Assembly: GCF_023635005.1 (NCBI RefSeq)
Contig: NZ_JAMLJM010000001.1
Coordinates: forward strand, 620,001 to 684,000
Length of the DNA stretch: 64,000 nt
Source: Flavobacterium luminosum
Lineage (GTDB): Bacteria; Bacteroidota; Bacteroidia; Flavobacteriales; Flavobacteriaceae
Reading direction: 5' to 3'
The notes under the pieces are model-generated. The model was not told where the DNA came from. It ran no database searches and worked only from the letters and a program-made list of their open reading frames with translations. Positions 53,066-62,600 of this stretch are shown piece by piece (the first letter of the stretch is position 1; every line of letters begins with the position of its first letter). The position numbers and the translations under genes are program-made.

Positions 53066-54688
53066 ATGTTGTCATTTAAAAAAAGATATATACTTCCGGC
53101 CCTAGCCAGTGGCTTTTTGTTTGTAGGGGTAAGTTTCAAAGATGATTTTTTTGAAATTGCCAAACAAATTGAAATTTTCACTACGCTTTTTAAAACGGTT
53201 AACATGAACTATGTAGACCAGACCAATCCGGCGGATTTGATGGACAAAGCCATTAAAAACATGTTGGCCGATCTGGATCCTTATACCGTTTATTTTAATG
53301 AAGCCGATGTCGCTCGATTTAAGATTAACAATACGGGTGAGTACACCGGAATTGGCGCGGTGATTAACAGAAAAGAAGGCAAGTTGATTATTCGAGAAGT
53401 CTATAAAGATTATCCTGCCGACAAAGCGGGGTTGAAAGCCGGTGATGAAATTATTCAAATTGGAGATGTTCTCCTGAAAGATTTCAAAGAAGATGCTTCA
53501 CAATTGCTTAAAGGAAGTCGCAACACAAAAATCGCTATCCAATACCAACGCAATAACGAAAAAAAGCAAACCCAAATTGTATTGGATGAAGTCGACATTA
53601 AAGCTGTTCCTTTTTTTGGGAAAGTCGACGATAAAACTGGTTATATCGTGCTGTCACAATTTAACGCAAAAGCCAGTACTGAAACCAAAGAAGCCTTAGA
53701 AAAACTCAAAGAACAAGGTGCTACCCAAATCATATTGGATTTGCGTGGTAATCCGGGAGGTTTATTGGGAGAAGCTGTAAATATTTGTAACCTTTTTGTT
53801 CCAGCAAACGAAATCATCGTTACCACCAAATCTAAAATACAAAAACATAATAATGTCTACAAAACCAACAAAAGCCCTGTAGATACAAAAATTCCATTAG
53901 CCATTATAGTAGACGGTAAAAGTGCCTCTGCCAGTGAAATTGTGGCGGGCGCGTTGCAAGATTTAGATCGTGCGGTAATTATTGGTACACGAAGTTTTGG
54001 TAAAGGGCTGGTGCAACGCCCGTTGGAATTAACCTACGGAACACAGCTCAAAGTGACCATTTCGAGATATTATACTCCTTCTGGCAGATGTATTCAAGCC
54101 TTGGATTATTCGAAAAAAGATGCGAACGGAAAAGCGATTAAAACAGAAGCAAAAGATTATACGGCTTTTAAAACACGAGCAGGAAGAACTGTTTATGATG
54201 GTGGTGGCATACAACCGGATATTGAACTTCAACAATCTAAAAAAAGTGCTGTGCTTGAAGCTTTATCTAAAAATGATGTGGTTTTCGATTTCGCCACACA
54301 ATGGGTTTATAAAAATCCGTCATTCAAAGAAGTGAACGATACCGATTTTAACCAATTTAAAGCTTATTTAAAGGCAAAGAACTTTAGTTTCGACACCAAG
54401 ACCGAACAATTGCTTAAAGAAACCTTAGAACAGGCTAAAAAGGAGAATTTAGACGCCACTATCCAAACACAATACAATCAGTTGATGGATGCTGTTAAAA
54501 AGGCCGAAGAAACCGAATTAAACAAAAACAAAACAGAAATTTTAAACGAACTTCGAGATGAGTTGATCATACGTTATCAGTACAAGGAGGGATTGTATCA
54601 ATACTATCTTAAAAATGATAATGAGATAAAAAAAGCGACCCAACTGCTCTCTAACCCTTCCGAATACAATAAAATTCTTAAAAAATAA
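53066..54688 (+). CDS. S41-family C-terminal processing peptidase
   Basis: A 540-residue exported protease of the CtpA/tail-specific class. N-terminal signal-anchor (about 6-22), a helical part with DLMDKAIKNMLADLDPYT, a PDZ domain (about 85-165: GEYTGIGAVINRKEGKLIIREVYKDYPADKAGLKAGDEI), then the catalytic core with Ser in DGKSASASEIVAGALQD and Lys in GTRSFGKGLVQ. A C-terminal 120-residue helical tail, Lys/Glu/Asn-rich. It clips C-termini of periplasmic proteins. Coupled to the DUF4349 lipoprotein gene. Confidence 0.94.
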   Translation: MLSFKKRYILPALASGFLFVGVSFKDDFFEIAKQIEIFTTLFKTVNMNYVDQTNPADLMDKAIKNMLADLDPYTVYFNEADVARFKINNTGEYTGIGAVINRKEGKLIIREVYKDYPADKAGLKAGDEIIQIGDVLLKDFKEDASQLLKGSRNTKIAIQYQRNNEKKQTQIVLDEVDIKAVPFFGKVDDKTGYIVLSQFNAKASTETKEALEKLKEQGATQIILDLRGNPGGLLGEAVNICNLFVPANEIIVTTKSKIQKHNNVYKTNKSPVDTKIPLAIIVDGKSASASEIVAGALQDLDRAVIIGTRSFGKGLVQRPLELTYGTQLKVTISRYYTPSGRCIQALDYSKKDANGKAIKTEAKDYTAFKTRAGRTVYDGGGIQPDIELQQSKKSAVLEALSKNDVVFDFATQWVYKNPSFKEVNDTDFNQFKAYLKAKNFSFDTKTEQLLKETLEQAKKENLDATIQTQYNQLMDAVKKAEETELNKNKTEILNELRDELIIRYQYKEGLYQYYLKNDNEIKKATQLLSNPSEYNKILKK

Positions 54689-54692
54689 GTAA

Positions 54693-54731
54693 TGAAAAAG
54701 CGCTGGTTTATAGATTCAGCGCTTTTTTTAT
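54693..54731 (+). terminator. Terminator of S41 protease unit
   Basis: AAAAAGCGCTG and CAGCGCTTTTTTT with a 12-nt loop. Confidence 0.8.
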
Positions 54732-54793
54732 ATCTCCTTTGAAAGGTTTAAAAACTTATAGAATTCAATACATCTCAAATAAGGTATTCTATC

Positions 54794-55240
54794 CTATTCG
54801 ATTTTCATTTGAATGTGAGGAATATCATCTTCTAAATACATTTCGGAAGTTTGCACAAAGCCATGGCTTTCATAGAATTTCTTAAGATATTCTTGCGCAG
54901 AAATCGTAATTTTAGTTTTACCGAAATAGTCTTTAATCGCTTGAATGGAAACGCGAATCAATTCGTGTCCCCATTTTCGGTCTCTGTACTTATCCGATAT
55001 AACCACCCTGCCAATAGAGGCTTCGTCAAAATAATAACCCGCGTCAAAAAGACGAGTATAAGCCACAATTTCTCCTTCATAAAGTCCTAAAACATGTAGC
55101 GCTTTCGGATCCTTGTTGTCTATGTCCTGATAGACACAATTTTGTTCTACGACAAAAACTTCGCTACGCAATCGAAGTAACTGGTACAATTCAGGAACAG
55201 TCAGTTCCTCGAACTTTTTTATTGTAAATTGTAATTCCAT
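54794..55240 (-). CDS. ElaA-type GNAT acetyltransferase
   Basis: A 148-residue acetyltransferase of the ElaA subgroup: LYQLLRLRSEVFVVEQNCVYQDID near the start is diagnostic, and the acetyl-CoA motif is IGRVVISDKYRDRKWGHELI. Acceptor substrate unknown. The ATG at 55238-55240 (MELQFTIKKF) is chosen over one six codons upstream because the family begins here. Confidence 0.9.
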   Translation of the reverse strand: MELQFTIKKFEELTVPELYQLLRLRSEVFVVEQNCVYQDIDNKDPKALHVLGLYEGEIVAYTRLFDAGYYFDEASIGRVVISDKYRDRKWGHELIRVSIQAIKDYFGKTKITISAQEYLKKFYESHGFVQTSEMYLEDDIPHIQMKIE

Positions 55241-55265
55241 GGAAGTGATTTGGTTCAAAATTAAT

Positions 55266-55299
55266 TAAAAAAGGGAATCTTTACGACTCCCTTTCTTTA
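55266..55299 (-). terminator. Terminator after LysM transglycosylase
   Basis: AAAGGGA(ATC) and (GAC)TCCCTTT pair with A/T tracts on either side. It lies just past the stop of the minus-strand gene. Confidence 0.6.
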
Positions 55300-57321
55300 G
55301 ATTTTTAACTTCATACCTGGTTGAAGTTCATTGTCTTTTATGTTGTTTTTCTTTTTCAATTCCGCTACAGTAATGTTGTGCTTTTGTGAGATTTTGAATA
55401 AAGAATCTCCTTTTTGAACAATATACAAACGTTGTTCTTCAAATTTATTGATTTTCTTCTTAGGTGTTTCAGCCACAACTTCCTGAACCTTTTCGATTTT
55501 CAATTCATCACCTACATTGATATTCGTAGTGGTTAAATTGTTCCAATTCAAGATATCATCCACACCTACTTTATAGATTTTTGCAATTTGGAAAATATTT
55601 TCTCCTTTTTTAACGGTATGGATATTTTCTTTAGTATCATTCGATGCAACAGCTTCTTCGATTTGTTCAGCCTTATCGACATTGTCTATAGTTGCTTTTA
55701 ATTTTAACTTATCACCTACCTTGACTGTACTTTCTTTTAGATTATTGATTTTTTTTAAATCAGCCACATACATACGGTATTTTTTAGCGATAGTCGTAAG
55801 CGTTTCACCTTCTGAAACGGTATGCTCAGCAATGGCTGTTGATTTTTTAAGATTAGTCTCAGCAACAACAGGGCTTTTGGTTTTAGCTACTTTATTCACT
55901 CCTGAATCCACTTGTGCTATTGCTTCCTCTTGAACTGATGTTGTATCCTTAACTTGTATTTTTAACTTTCTTCCCGATTGAAGCGCTGTAGAACGCATAT
56001 TGTTCCAATCTTTGATTTCTTTTACGGTTACACCATACTTAGAAGCGATAGCTCCCAAATTATCACCAGGTCTTACCGTGTGAAACTTAGTACGCGCATT
56101 GCTTTTGGTAGTTTTAGTAGTCTGCACCAACGCTTCTTCAACTGGTGCAGTAGGCAAAATAGCTTCTTTCTTCTGCTTAGGAGCCAAACGTTTTTCTCTT
56201 TTGCTTTCCTCGTAGTCTACGTAGGCATATATTTTATCTTCGTTAGAAGCAAAAACCGCAATTTTATTTTTCGGTAAGGTTATAAAATTCGTTCTTCCAG
56301 TGATATAAGGAACAACCTTCATTTTATAAGAAGGGTTTAAAAATTCCAAATCAGGTACAGGAATATCTAGCAAGTCTGATAACTGCTTGAAAGATATGTT
56401 CTTTTTAACAGCTATAGTATCCACTTCTAAATGATTGGCCACTGGCTTTTGCGGAACAATTCCATGTTCTTTATGGTATTCGAAAATATACATTGTCGCT
56501 AAGAACGCAGGAACATACCCTTGTGTTTCTTTAGGTAACTTGCTTTTTATATTCCAAAAATTTTGAAAACCACCCGAGCGTCGAATCGCTTTGGTTACAT
56601 TACCCGCACCAGAATTATACGAAGCTAAGACCAACTCCCAATCGCCAAAAATTTTATACATACCGGCCATATAACGTGCAGCAGCGTCTGAAGCTTTATA
56701 AGCATCACTTCTTTCATCCACATACGAGTCGATTCTTAATCCATATTGCTTACCTGTTTGGAACATGAATTGCCATAAACCGGTTGCACCCATACGCGAA
56801 ACCGCTTTTGAGTTCAATGCCGACTCTACTATTGCCAAATATTTGATCTCTAAAGGAACATTATGTCGAGCCATAGCTTCTTCGAACATAGGGAAATAGT
56901 AATGAGACAATCCCATCAAACGTTCGTAAGATCGCTTACGGTTTTTTAGAAAGTTTTTTACAAGGTTCTCCAATTGTGGATTATAATCGATATGAAAAGG
57001 AGACTTTTCATCCATCAAGCGTAATCTTTCTTTAAATACATCCGTAGAAAATTCATAATCTACAGGAACATTTAAATCTAAATTTTTGATATCAGATAAA
57101 AGACCATCAAAAATATCTTGAGTCGAAGAAAGTTCTTTGATGCATTGATTGTCAATACAATTAGAGGTTTCATCCACTACAAAAGTATTTTTAATCGAAT
57201 CCAAGAAAGACCTTTTGATTTCAGGTTGGATCACCGAATCTTTGGGTTTACTTTCTTGTGAAAATCCGTTGTAGGCTAATAAGAATGTGAGTAGGCTTAG
57301 GGCAAGTTTCTTTTTTATCAT
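55297..57321 (-). CDS. MltD-like lytic transglycosylase with four LysM domains
   Basis: A 674-residue exported peptidoglycan-cleaving enzyme. Signal peptide to about residue 20; SLT transglycosylase domain about 120-260 with catalytic Glu in IVESALNSKAVSRMGATGLWQFM and SYNSGAGNV; then four LysM peptidoglycan-binding repeats, starting FHTVRPGDNLGAIA, EHTVSEGETLTTIA, IHTVKKGENIFQIA and YIVQKGDSLFKIS, joined by Lys/Thr/Val/Ala-rich linkers. The last LysM ends the protein. Single gene, divergent from none: pgk precedes it on the same strand. Confidence 0.95.
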   Translation of the reverse strand: MIKKKLALSLLTFLLAYNGFSQESKPKDSVIQPEIKRSFLDSIKNTFVVDETSNCIDNQCIKELSSTQDIFDGLLSDIKNLDLNVPVDYEFSTDVFKERLRLMDEKSPFHIDYNPQLENLVKNFLKNRKRSYERLMGLSHYYFPMFEEAMARHNVPLEIKYLAIVESALNSKAVSRMGATGLWQFMFQTGKQYGLRIDSYVDERSDAYKASDAAARYMAGMYKIFGDWELVLASYNSGAGNVTKAIRRSGGFQNFWNIKSKLPKETQGYVPAFLATMYIFEYHKEHGIVPQKPVANHLEVDTIAVKKNISFKQLSDLLDIPVPDLEFLNPSYKMKVVPYITGRTNFITLPKNKIAVFASNEDKIYAYVDYEESKREKRLAPKQKKEAILPTAPVEEALVQTTKTTKSNARTKFHTVRPGDNLGAIASKYGVTVKEIKDWNNMRSTALQSGRKLKIQVKDTTSVQEEAIAQVDSGVNKVAKTKSPVVAETNLKKSTAIAEHTVSEGETLTTIAKKYRMYVADLKKINNLKESTVKVGDKLKLKATIDNVDKAEQIEEAVASNDTKENIHTVKKGENIFQIAKIYKVGVDDILNWNNLTTTNINVGDELKIEKVQEVVAETPKKKINKFEEQRLYIVQKGDSLFKISQKHNITVAELKKKNNIKDNELQPGMKLKI

Positions 57322-57424
57322 AAGCTTATTTTTATAAGTGGTTATGAATCAATAAATTGTGTTATTTGCAAACTTAAACAGTTAATATGGAATAGAACAA
57401 TAAAAACTGTTAAAATTGACTTAA

Positions 57425-58612
57425 TTAACACATAACCGCCGCTATACCAGGTAAAGTTTTCCCTTCGAGCATTTCTAACATAGCTCCTCCTCCAGTGGAA
57501 ACATAACTCATTTTAGGTTCGAATCCAAACTGTTTAACCGCGGCAACACTATCACCTCCCCCTACTAAAGAAAAAGCTCCTTTTAAGGTTGCGTCCGCGA
57601 TGAAATTGCCTAATTCAATGGTACCTTTCGAGAAACTATCCATTTCAAATACGCCTAAAGGACCATTCCAAAGTATTGTTTTGGAAGATAAAATCACTTC
57701 CTTGATCGCTTCTAGCGACGCTGGGCCCACATCTAATCCTTGCCATCCTTCTGGAATAGCATCAACGGGAACGATTTGTGTTTCTGCATTATTAGCAAAA
57801 GCATTAGCAGCCACGACGTCTACTGGAAGTAGAATTTTTACGTTTTTCTCTTTGGCTTTTTCTAAAATTTCTAAAGCTAAATCCAACTTATCATCTTCAC
57901 AAAGAGAGTTTCCAATTTTACCGCCCAAAGCTTTTATGAAGGTAAACGTCATCCCACCACCAATAATCATGTTGTCTATCTTATCCAAAATGTTTTCAAT
58001 GACCGTGATTTTTGAAGAAACCTTACTACCACCTAAAACAGCGGTCACAGGTTTTTCATTATTTGTCAAGACTCTATTTAAACTTTCTATTTCTTTAGCT
58101 AAAAGTGTTCCGAAACACTTATTTTCAGGGAAAAACTGGGCTATAATTGCCGTTGAAGCATGTGCTCTGTGGGCAGTACCAAAAGCATCGTTTACATAAA
58201 TATCACCAAAAGAAGCCAACTGTTTTGAGAATTCTACATCACCAGCTTCTTCTTCTTTGTAGAAACGAAGATTTTCAAGTAACAAAATATCCCCTGATTT
58301 AAGATGTTTGACAGCATTTTCTGCTACATGACCTATACAATCAGAAGCAAAGGTTACTGGACGCTGCAACACTTCGGATGCTGTTTCTACAATATGACGC
58401 AATGAAAACTCATCCTGAACTCCTTTTGGTCGACCTAAATGAGACATAAGGATAACACTTCCGCCATCATTTAAGATTTTATCTATAGTAGGTTTAACCG
58501 CTTCAATGCGAGTATAATCCGTTACATTAAAATTGTTATCCAAAGGCACATTGAAATCAACGCGGATAATGGCTTTTTTATCTTTAAAATTGAAATCGAA
58601 AACAGTTTTCAT
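57425..58612 (-). CDS. pgk: Phosphoglycerate kinase
   Basis: A 395-residue glycolytic kinase (1,3-bisphosphoglycerate and ADP to 3-phosphoglycerate and ATP). RVDFNVPLD (19-27), [42 protein letters not shown] and [11 protein letters not shown] are all present. The C-terminal end is typical. Single gene. Confidence 0.98.
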   Translation of the reverse strand: MKTVFDFNFKDKKAIIRVDFNVPLDNNFNVTDYTRIEAVKPTIDKILNDGGSVILMSHLGRPKGVQDEFSLRHIVETASEVLQRPVTFASDCIGHVAENAVKHLKSGDILLLENLRFYKEEEAGDVEFSKQLASFGDIYVNDAFGTAHRAHASTAIIAQFFPENKCFGTLLAKEIESLNRVLTNNEKPVTAVLGGSKVSSKITVIENILDKIDNMIIGGGMTFTFIKALGGKIGNSLCEDDKLDLALEILEKAKEKNVKILLPVDVVAANAFANNAETQIVPVDAIPEGWQGLDVGPASLEAIKEVILSSKTILWNGPLGVFEMDSFSKGTIELGNFIADATLKGAFSLVGGGDSVAAVKQFGFEPKMSYVSTGGGAMLEMLEGKTLPGIAAVMC

Positions 58613-58634
58613 TTTGGCTTTTATTTAAAATTGA

Positions 58635-59600
58635 TTAATCTTCTGCAAGTGAGTTCTGAGTACAAGGACAGTTACTGATTCCTTGGAAGAAATCCCATCC
58701 CAGCGTAATCATGTGTGTTCCGGAATTAAATCCCTGCAATTCACTGGTAAAAATCTGATACGAATATCCCATATAGAACCCGTCTTTTTTGATACCCAAC
58801 ATAGGACCTATTGTTAAAGGTTTTAGCGGTTGATCGTTTAACATTCTATAGGTAATTCCACCCCAGATGTAACCAGTACGTTGGTAATCTAGGTGACGTA
58901 ATTTCAAGTTAACGTCCGTTGTAGAACGACCATCACTTTCGAAATATTGAAAATACGCTGAAGGTTCAAATTCTACACGACTGCTTCTATTTCCTTTGAA
59001 AACATATCCTGTATAAATCTGATAATTACGCAACAGGTTCGGTTCATTTAAGGATGTAGCAAACTTCTTGATGTCTTTATTAACAATATTACTAATGTTG
59101 ATTGCTCCATAGAAACCAGCTTTTCTATACAATAAACTTACATCAAAGTTGGTATTGGAAGTAAAACGGTCATTAGTAACACTAGGATCATTAACATTGA
59201 AATTAGGGTCAATACGGAAATTATTAAGATTTAGTGACATACCAAACGATAAATACTGTCGGGTAGGATAATCTAAAATAATATGGTGGGCAAACGAGAT
59301 TTTACCTCCCGTTTGCTGCGTATTACCATTTTTATCATTGTAAAGATTAATACCAACACCTGATTGGTCTAAAACCCTAAAATCTGCATATAAAGCTTGG
59401 TTGGCTGGAGCATCTTCGATACCCACCCATTGGAAAAATCCATTAGCTCGAACTCTAAAGTTGTCACCTATACCGGCATAGGTAGGCGAAATCACAAAAG
59501 GATTATCAGCCAGATATTGAGTCGCCGCCGGTAAATTTAACTCCTGAGCAAATCCATTCGAAAACGAAGCCATTAATAGGGCTAAAAAGATTCTTTTCAT
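58635..59600 (-). CDS. T9SS PorP/SprF-family outer-membrane protein
   Basis: A 321-residue outer-membrane protein of the PorP/SprF family: after a signal peptide (LALLMASFSNGFAQ), PATQYLADNPFVISPTYAGIGDNFRVR, RANGFFQWVG and the terminal MITLGWDFF strand are characteristic. SprF-like proteins help export or attach partner adhesins (SprB) through the T9SS. It lies right after the giant adhesin gene on the same strand (41-nt gap), the normal SprB-SprF pairing. The start at 59600 is chosen for the signal peptide; another ATG is nine codons earlier. Confidence 0.92.
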   Translation of the reverse strand: MKRIFLALLMASFSNGFAQELNLPAATQYLADNPFVISPTYAGIGDNFRVRANGFFQWVGIEDAPANQALYADFRVLDQSGVGINLYNDKNGNTQQTGGKISFAHHIILDYPTRQYLSFGMSLNLNNFRIDPNFNVNDPSVTNDRFTSNTNFDVSLLYRKAGFYGAINISNIVNKDIKKFATSLNEPNLLRNYQIYTGYVFKGNRSSRVEFEPSAYFQYFESDGRSTTDVNLKLRHLDYQRTGYIWGGITYRMLNDQPLKPLTIGPMLGIKKDGFYMGYSYQIFTSELQGFNSGTHMITLGWDFFQGISNCPCTQNSLAED

Positions 59601-59641
59601 CTGGGTTATCTTATTACTATTTTTCATAACTCTGAGTTAAA

Positions 59642-62600
59642 TTATCTGTACAAAGTGAAATGGCCAACAAATTCTTTATCGTCATTTCCATTAATCTTAA
59701 TCACATACCAGTAATCACCTGTTGGTAATTCTTTTCCTTCATATTTACCATCCCATGATTGACCTGGTTTTAATTCGGCCACCACACGACCATATCTATC
59801 GTAAATACGTGTTTTCAAGTTCGGATAGATTGATGTATTTTCAGGAGCCCAAGTATCGTTAGATCCGTTTCCGTCTGGTGTAAACACATCTGGAATAAAG
59901 ATTGGAATGAATGTAACTGGTAACGATGCTGTTGCTGTACAACCAGCGCTATCCGTTACTTCAACCATTACAGTACCTGATTGTAAATATACAAATACTC
60001 CTTCAGAAGTTTCATCTCCACTTACTCCTGAGAAAGTATAGGTGTATCCGCCACTTCCACCAATAGTCGTTGCTGTTACAGTATTTAATCCCGTTTGTGT
60101 AAGAGTTACTTGTAATTGTAACACAGGATCAATAGTAAACTGTGGTGTAGATTTAGGACAAGCATTTGGACCTAAAACATCAATATCAAACGTTCCGCCT
60201 GATAACAGTGTAGCTGCATAAATTGGATTGATAGATTCAAACACTGGACTACTTTGAGCAGGGAATGAACCTAAAGAGAAAGTATATCCAGGACCAAAAC
60301 TACCATCAGTACTTAAGGTATTTACCACTGTTATTTTTACACCTGGAACATCGTTGTAACACTTTGCTTCAACAACAGCCACAGGATTATAGTTGTCTCC
60401 ACTACCTATGATTTGTTCAAAATTAGTTGAACAACCATTAGCGTCAACAATATAAACCGTATAAATTCCACCATTAAGACCTGAGAAAGTATGTGTAGTA
60501 TCTCCTACCGCTAAATTCTCAGTAGCACTTGTAACAATCGTAGAAGAACCAGGATAAAGAACTTCATAGTAAACACTGTAAGGTGCAGTACCTCCAGACA
60601 TTGAGAATTCAATACTACCGATATTATCTTCCGCACACTCTTCATCAACATAATTTATAAGAGTGTAGTTAACTGGAGCTGAAGGCTGAGAAATAAACAC
60701 TGACTGAGAAACTGGACAACCAAAAGGCATATCCGATACAATTATATCATACGTAACATCTCCATATAATCCAGTGATTACATATGGTTGAGAAGGATCA
60801 TCAATTGTAAATGTTTCAACCTGATCTGTTGTTCCTTGAGGACGAATACTGTATTGTACTGTACCTCTGTAACCTGTAAAAGTCATCGTAATGGTACCAT
60901 TTGGTTCACCGAAACATTTTGCTCCTTCTGGAGTAAAAGTAACTTCAAATGGAACGACTGGTTGAGTAATAGTAATCGTTTGAGTAACTGGAGAACAATT
61001 TCCACTAGTCACACTAACCACATAAGTTCCCGCCGTTAGATTAACGAAATCACCATTTGATTGCGGTAAAGAAACAACACCAGTAGTAGTATTGGTTAAA
61101 GTATATTGATAACCACCAATTCCTCCAGAAGCTATAACGTGAATGTTCGCATCATTACCTCCAAAACAGTTGATTACTGTATCCGTTGTTGCCAATATAT
61201 CTAATGTTAATGGTGCCAATTGTTCAATTTTCACACTATTCGAAACTATACCAACACATCCATTAGCATCTTGTACATAGTATTGATAAGTACCCACAGG
61301 AACATTATTGAAAGTAATCGAAGATGTGAATGATCCTGTAAACGGACCAGTAGCTGAAGTGCTGTAACTGTATGGAGCCACACCACCTGTAGCTGTTAGA
61401 GTTAATGATGCAGAACTATCTGCACATTGTTGGGAACCTGCCACCATTGACAATGATGCCTCTACTTGAGTTCTAGGTAAAATAACCGCTGCTATTGGTA
61501 ATGATGCACAATTATAACCGTCATTAACAATAACTTCATAAGTTCCTGCTCCTAAATTATCAAAAACATTAGATGTTTGAGGTCCTGAAGTCGCCACAAT
61601 TGGAGATAAAGTATTTAGTGTGTAGGTATAATTAGAACCTTGACCACCAGTAACTCCAGTAACGATGATTGACATATTTTGATCACCAAAACAACTCACC
61701 GTTTGCGTTGCAATAGGATCCGCTGTAATTTGAGTAGGCTTAACCAAAGTAATAGCAACAGTATCTGTACAACCATTCGCATCCGTAACAGTTATCGTAT
61801 AAGTACCTTCTGGCATTCCTGAGAATACGTTATTATTTTGAGTTGCACCCGCTGGTAAAACATCAATAGTATAGGTGTAAATAGAATCCCATCCACCAGT
61901 AGCAGTGGCTATAATAACACCTTTATTATTATCACAAGTCACATTAGCCGTTTCCAATGCCGTAATATCTAATGGTAAAGAAGGTGTAGCAACAGTAACG
62001 TTGTTAGAACTTACTACACAGAATGGCGATGCCGTTTCTGTAACCACCACAGTGTAGCTTCCACCTGTAAGACCATTAATTGTCATTGGATTCGACGTTG
62101 TATTTCCTGAACCTGTAACAACAGGATTGTTTGCACTATCTAAAACCTGATAGTTATATGACCCTGAGTATCCTGTTACATCAATAGAAATAGATCCATT
62201 AGTTCCAGCAAAACATGTTACCGGTGATACTGCAGAAGCACTCACTGCTATTGTGTTGAAAGGAAGAACTTCATATACTGGAAGATCTAAATAACAACCT
62301 GTAACTGCATCTGTTACTCTCAAGTAATATGAACCTGGAGCCGTAATAGTGAAAACATTGTCATTTGGAGCTGTTCCTTGTGTAATATTAGCAGCACTTG
62401 CCGGTAAATACGAATACGTATAACTTCCTGATCCACCAGATGCAGTAACCGTAACTGTTTCTGGTCTTGTACAATCGATAGTTATAGCTGATGTAGTCGC
62501 CGTGATAGGTACTATTGGATTTACAGTAACTGGAATAGTTTCTCCACATCCATTGAAATCTTTCACATACACTGTGAAATTTTGTACCGAACCATTATCT

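Noticed and set aside
57600..58199. 199-codon plus-strand frame
   Set aside because: It lies wholly antisense to pgk, is Ser/Lys-rich with no domain, and has the look of a codon-bias shadow.
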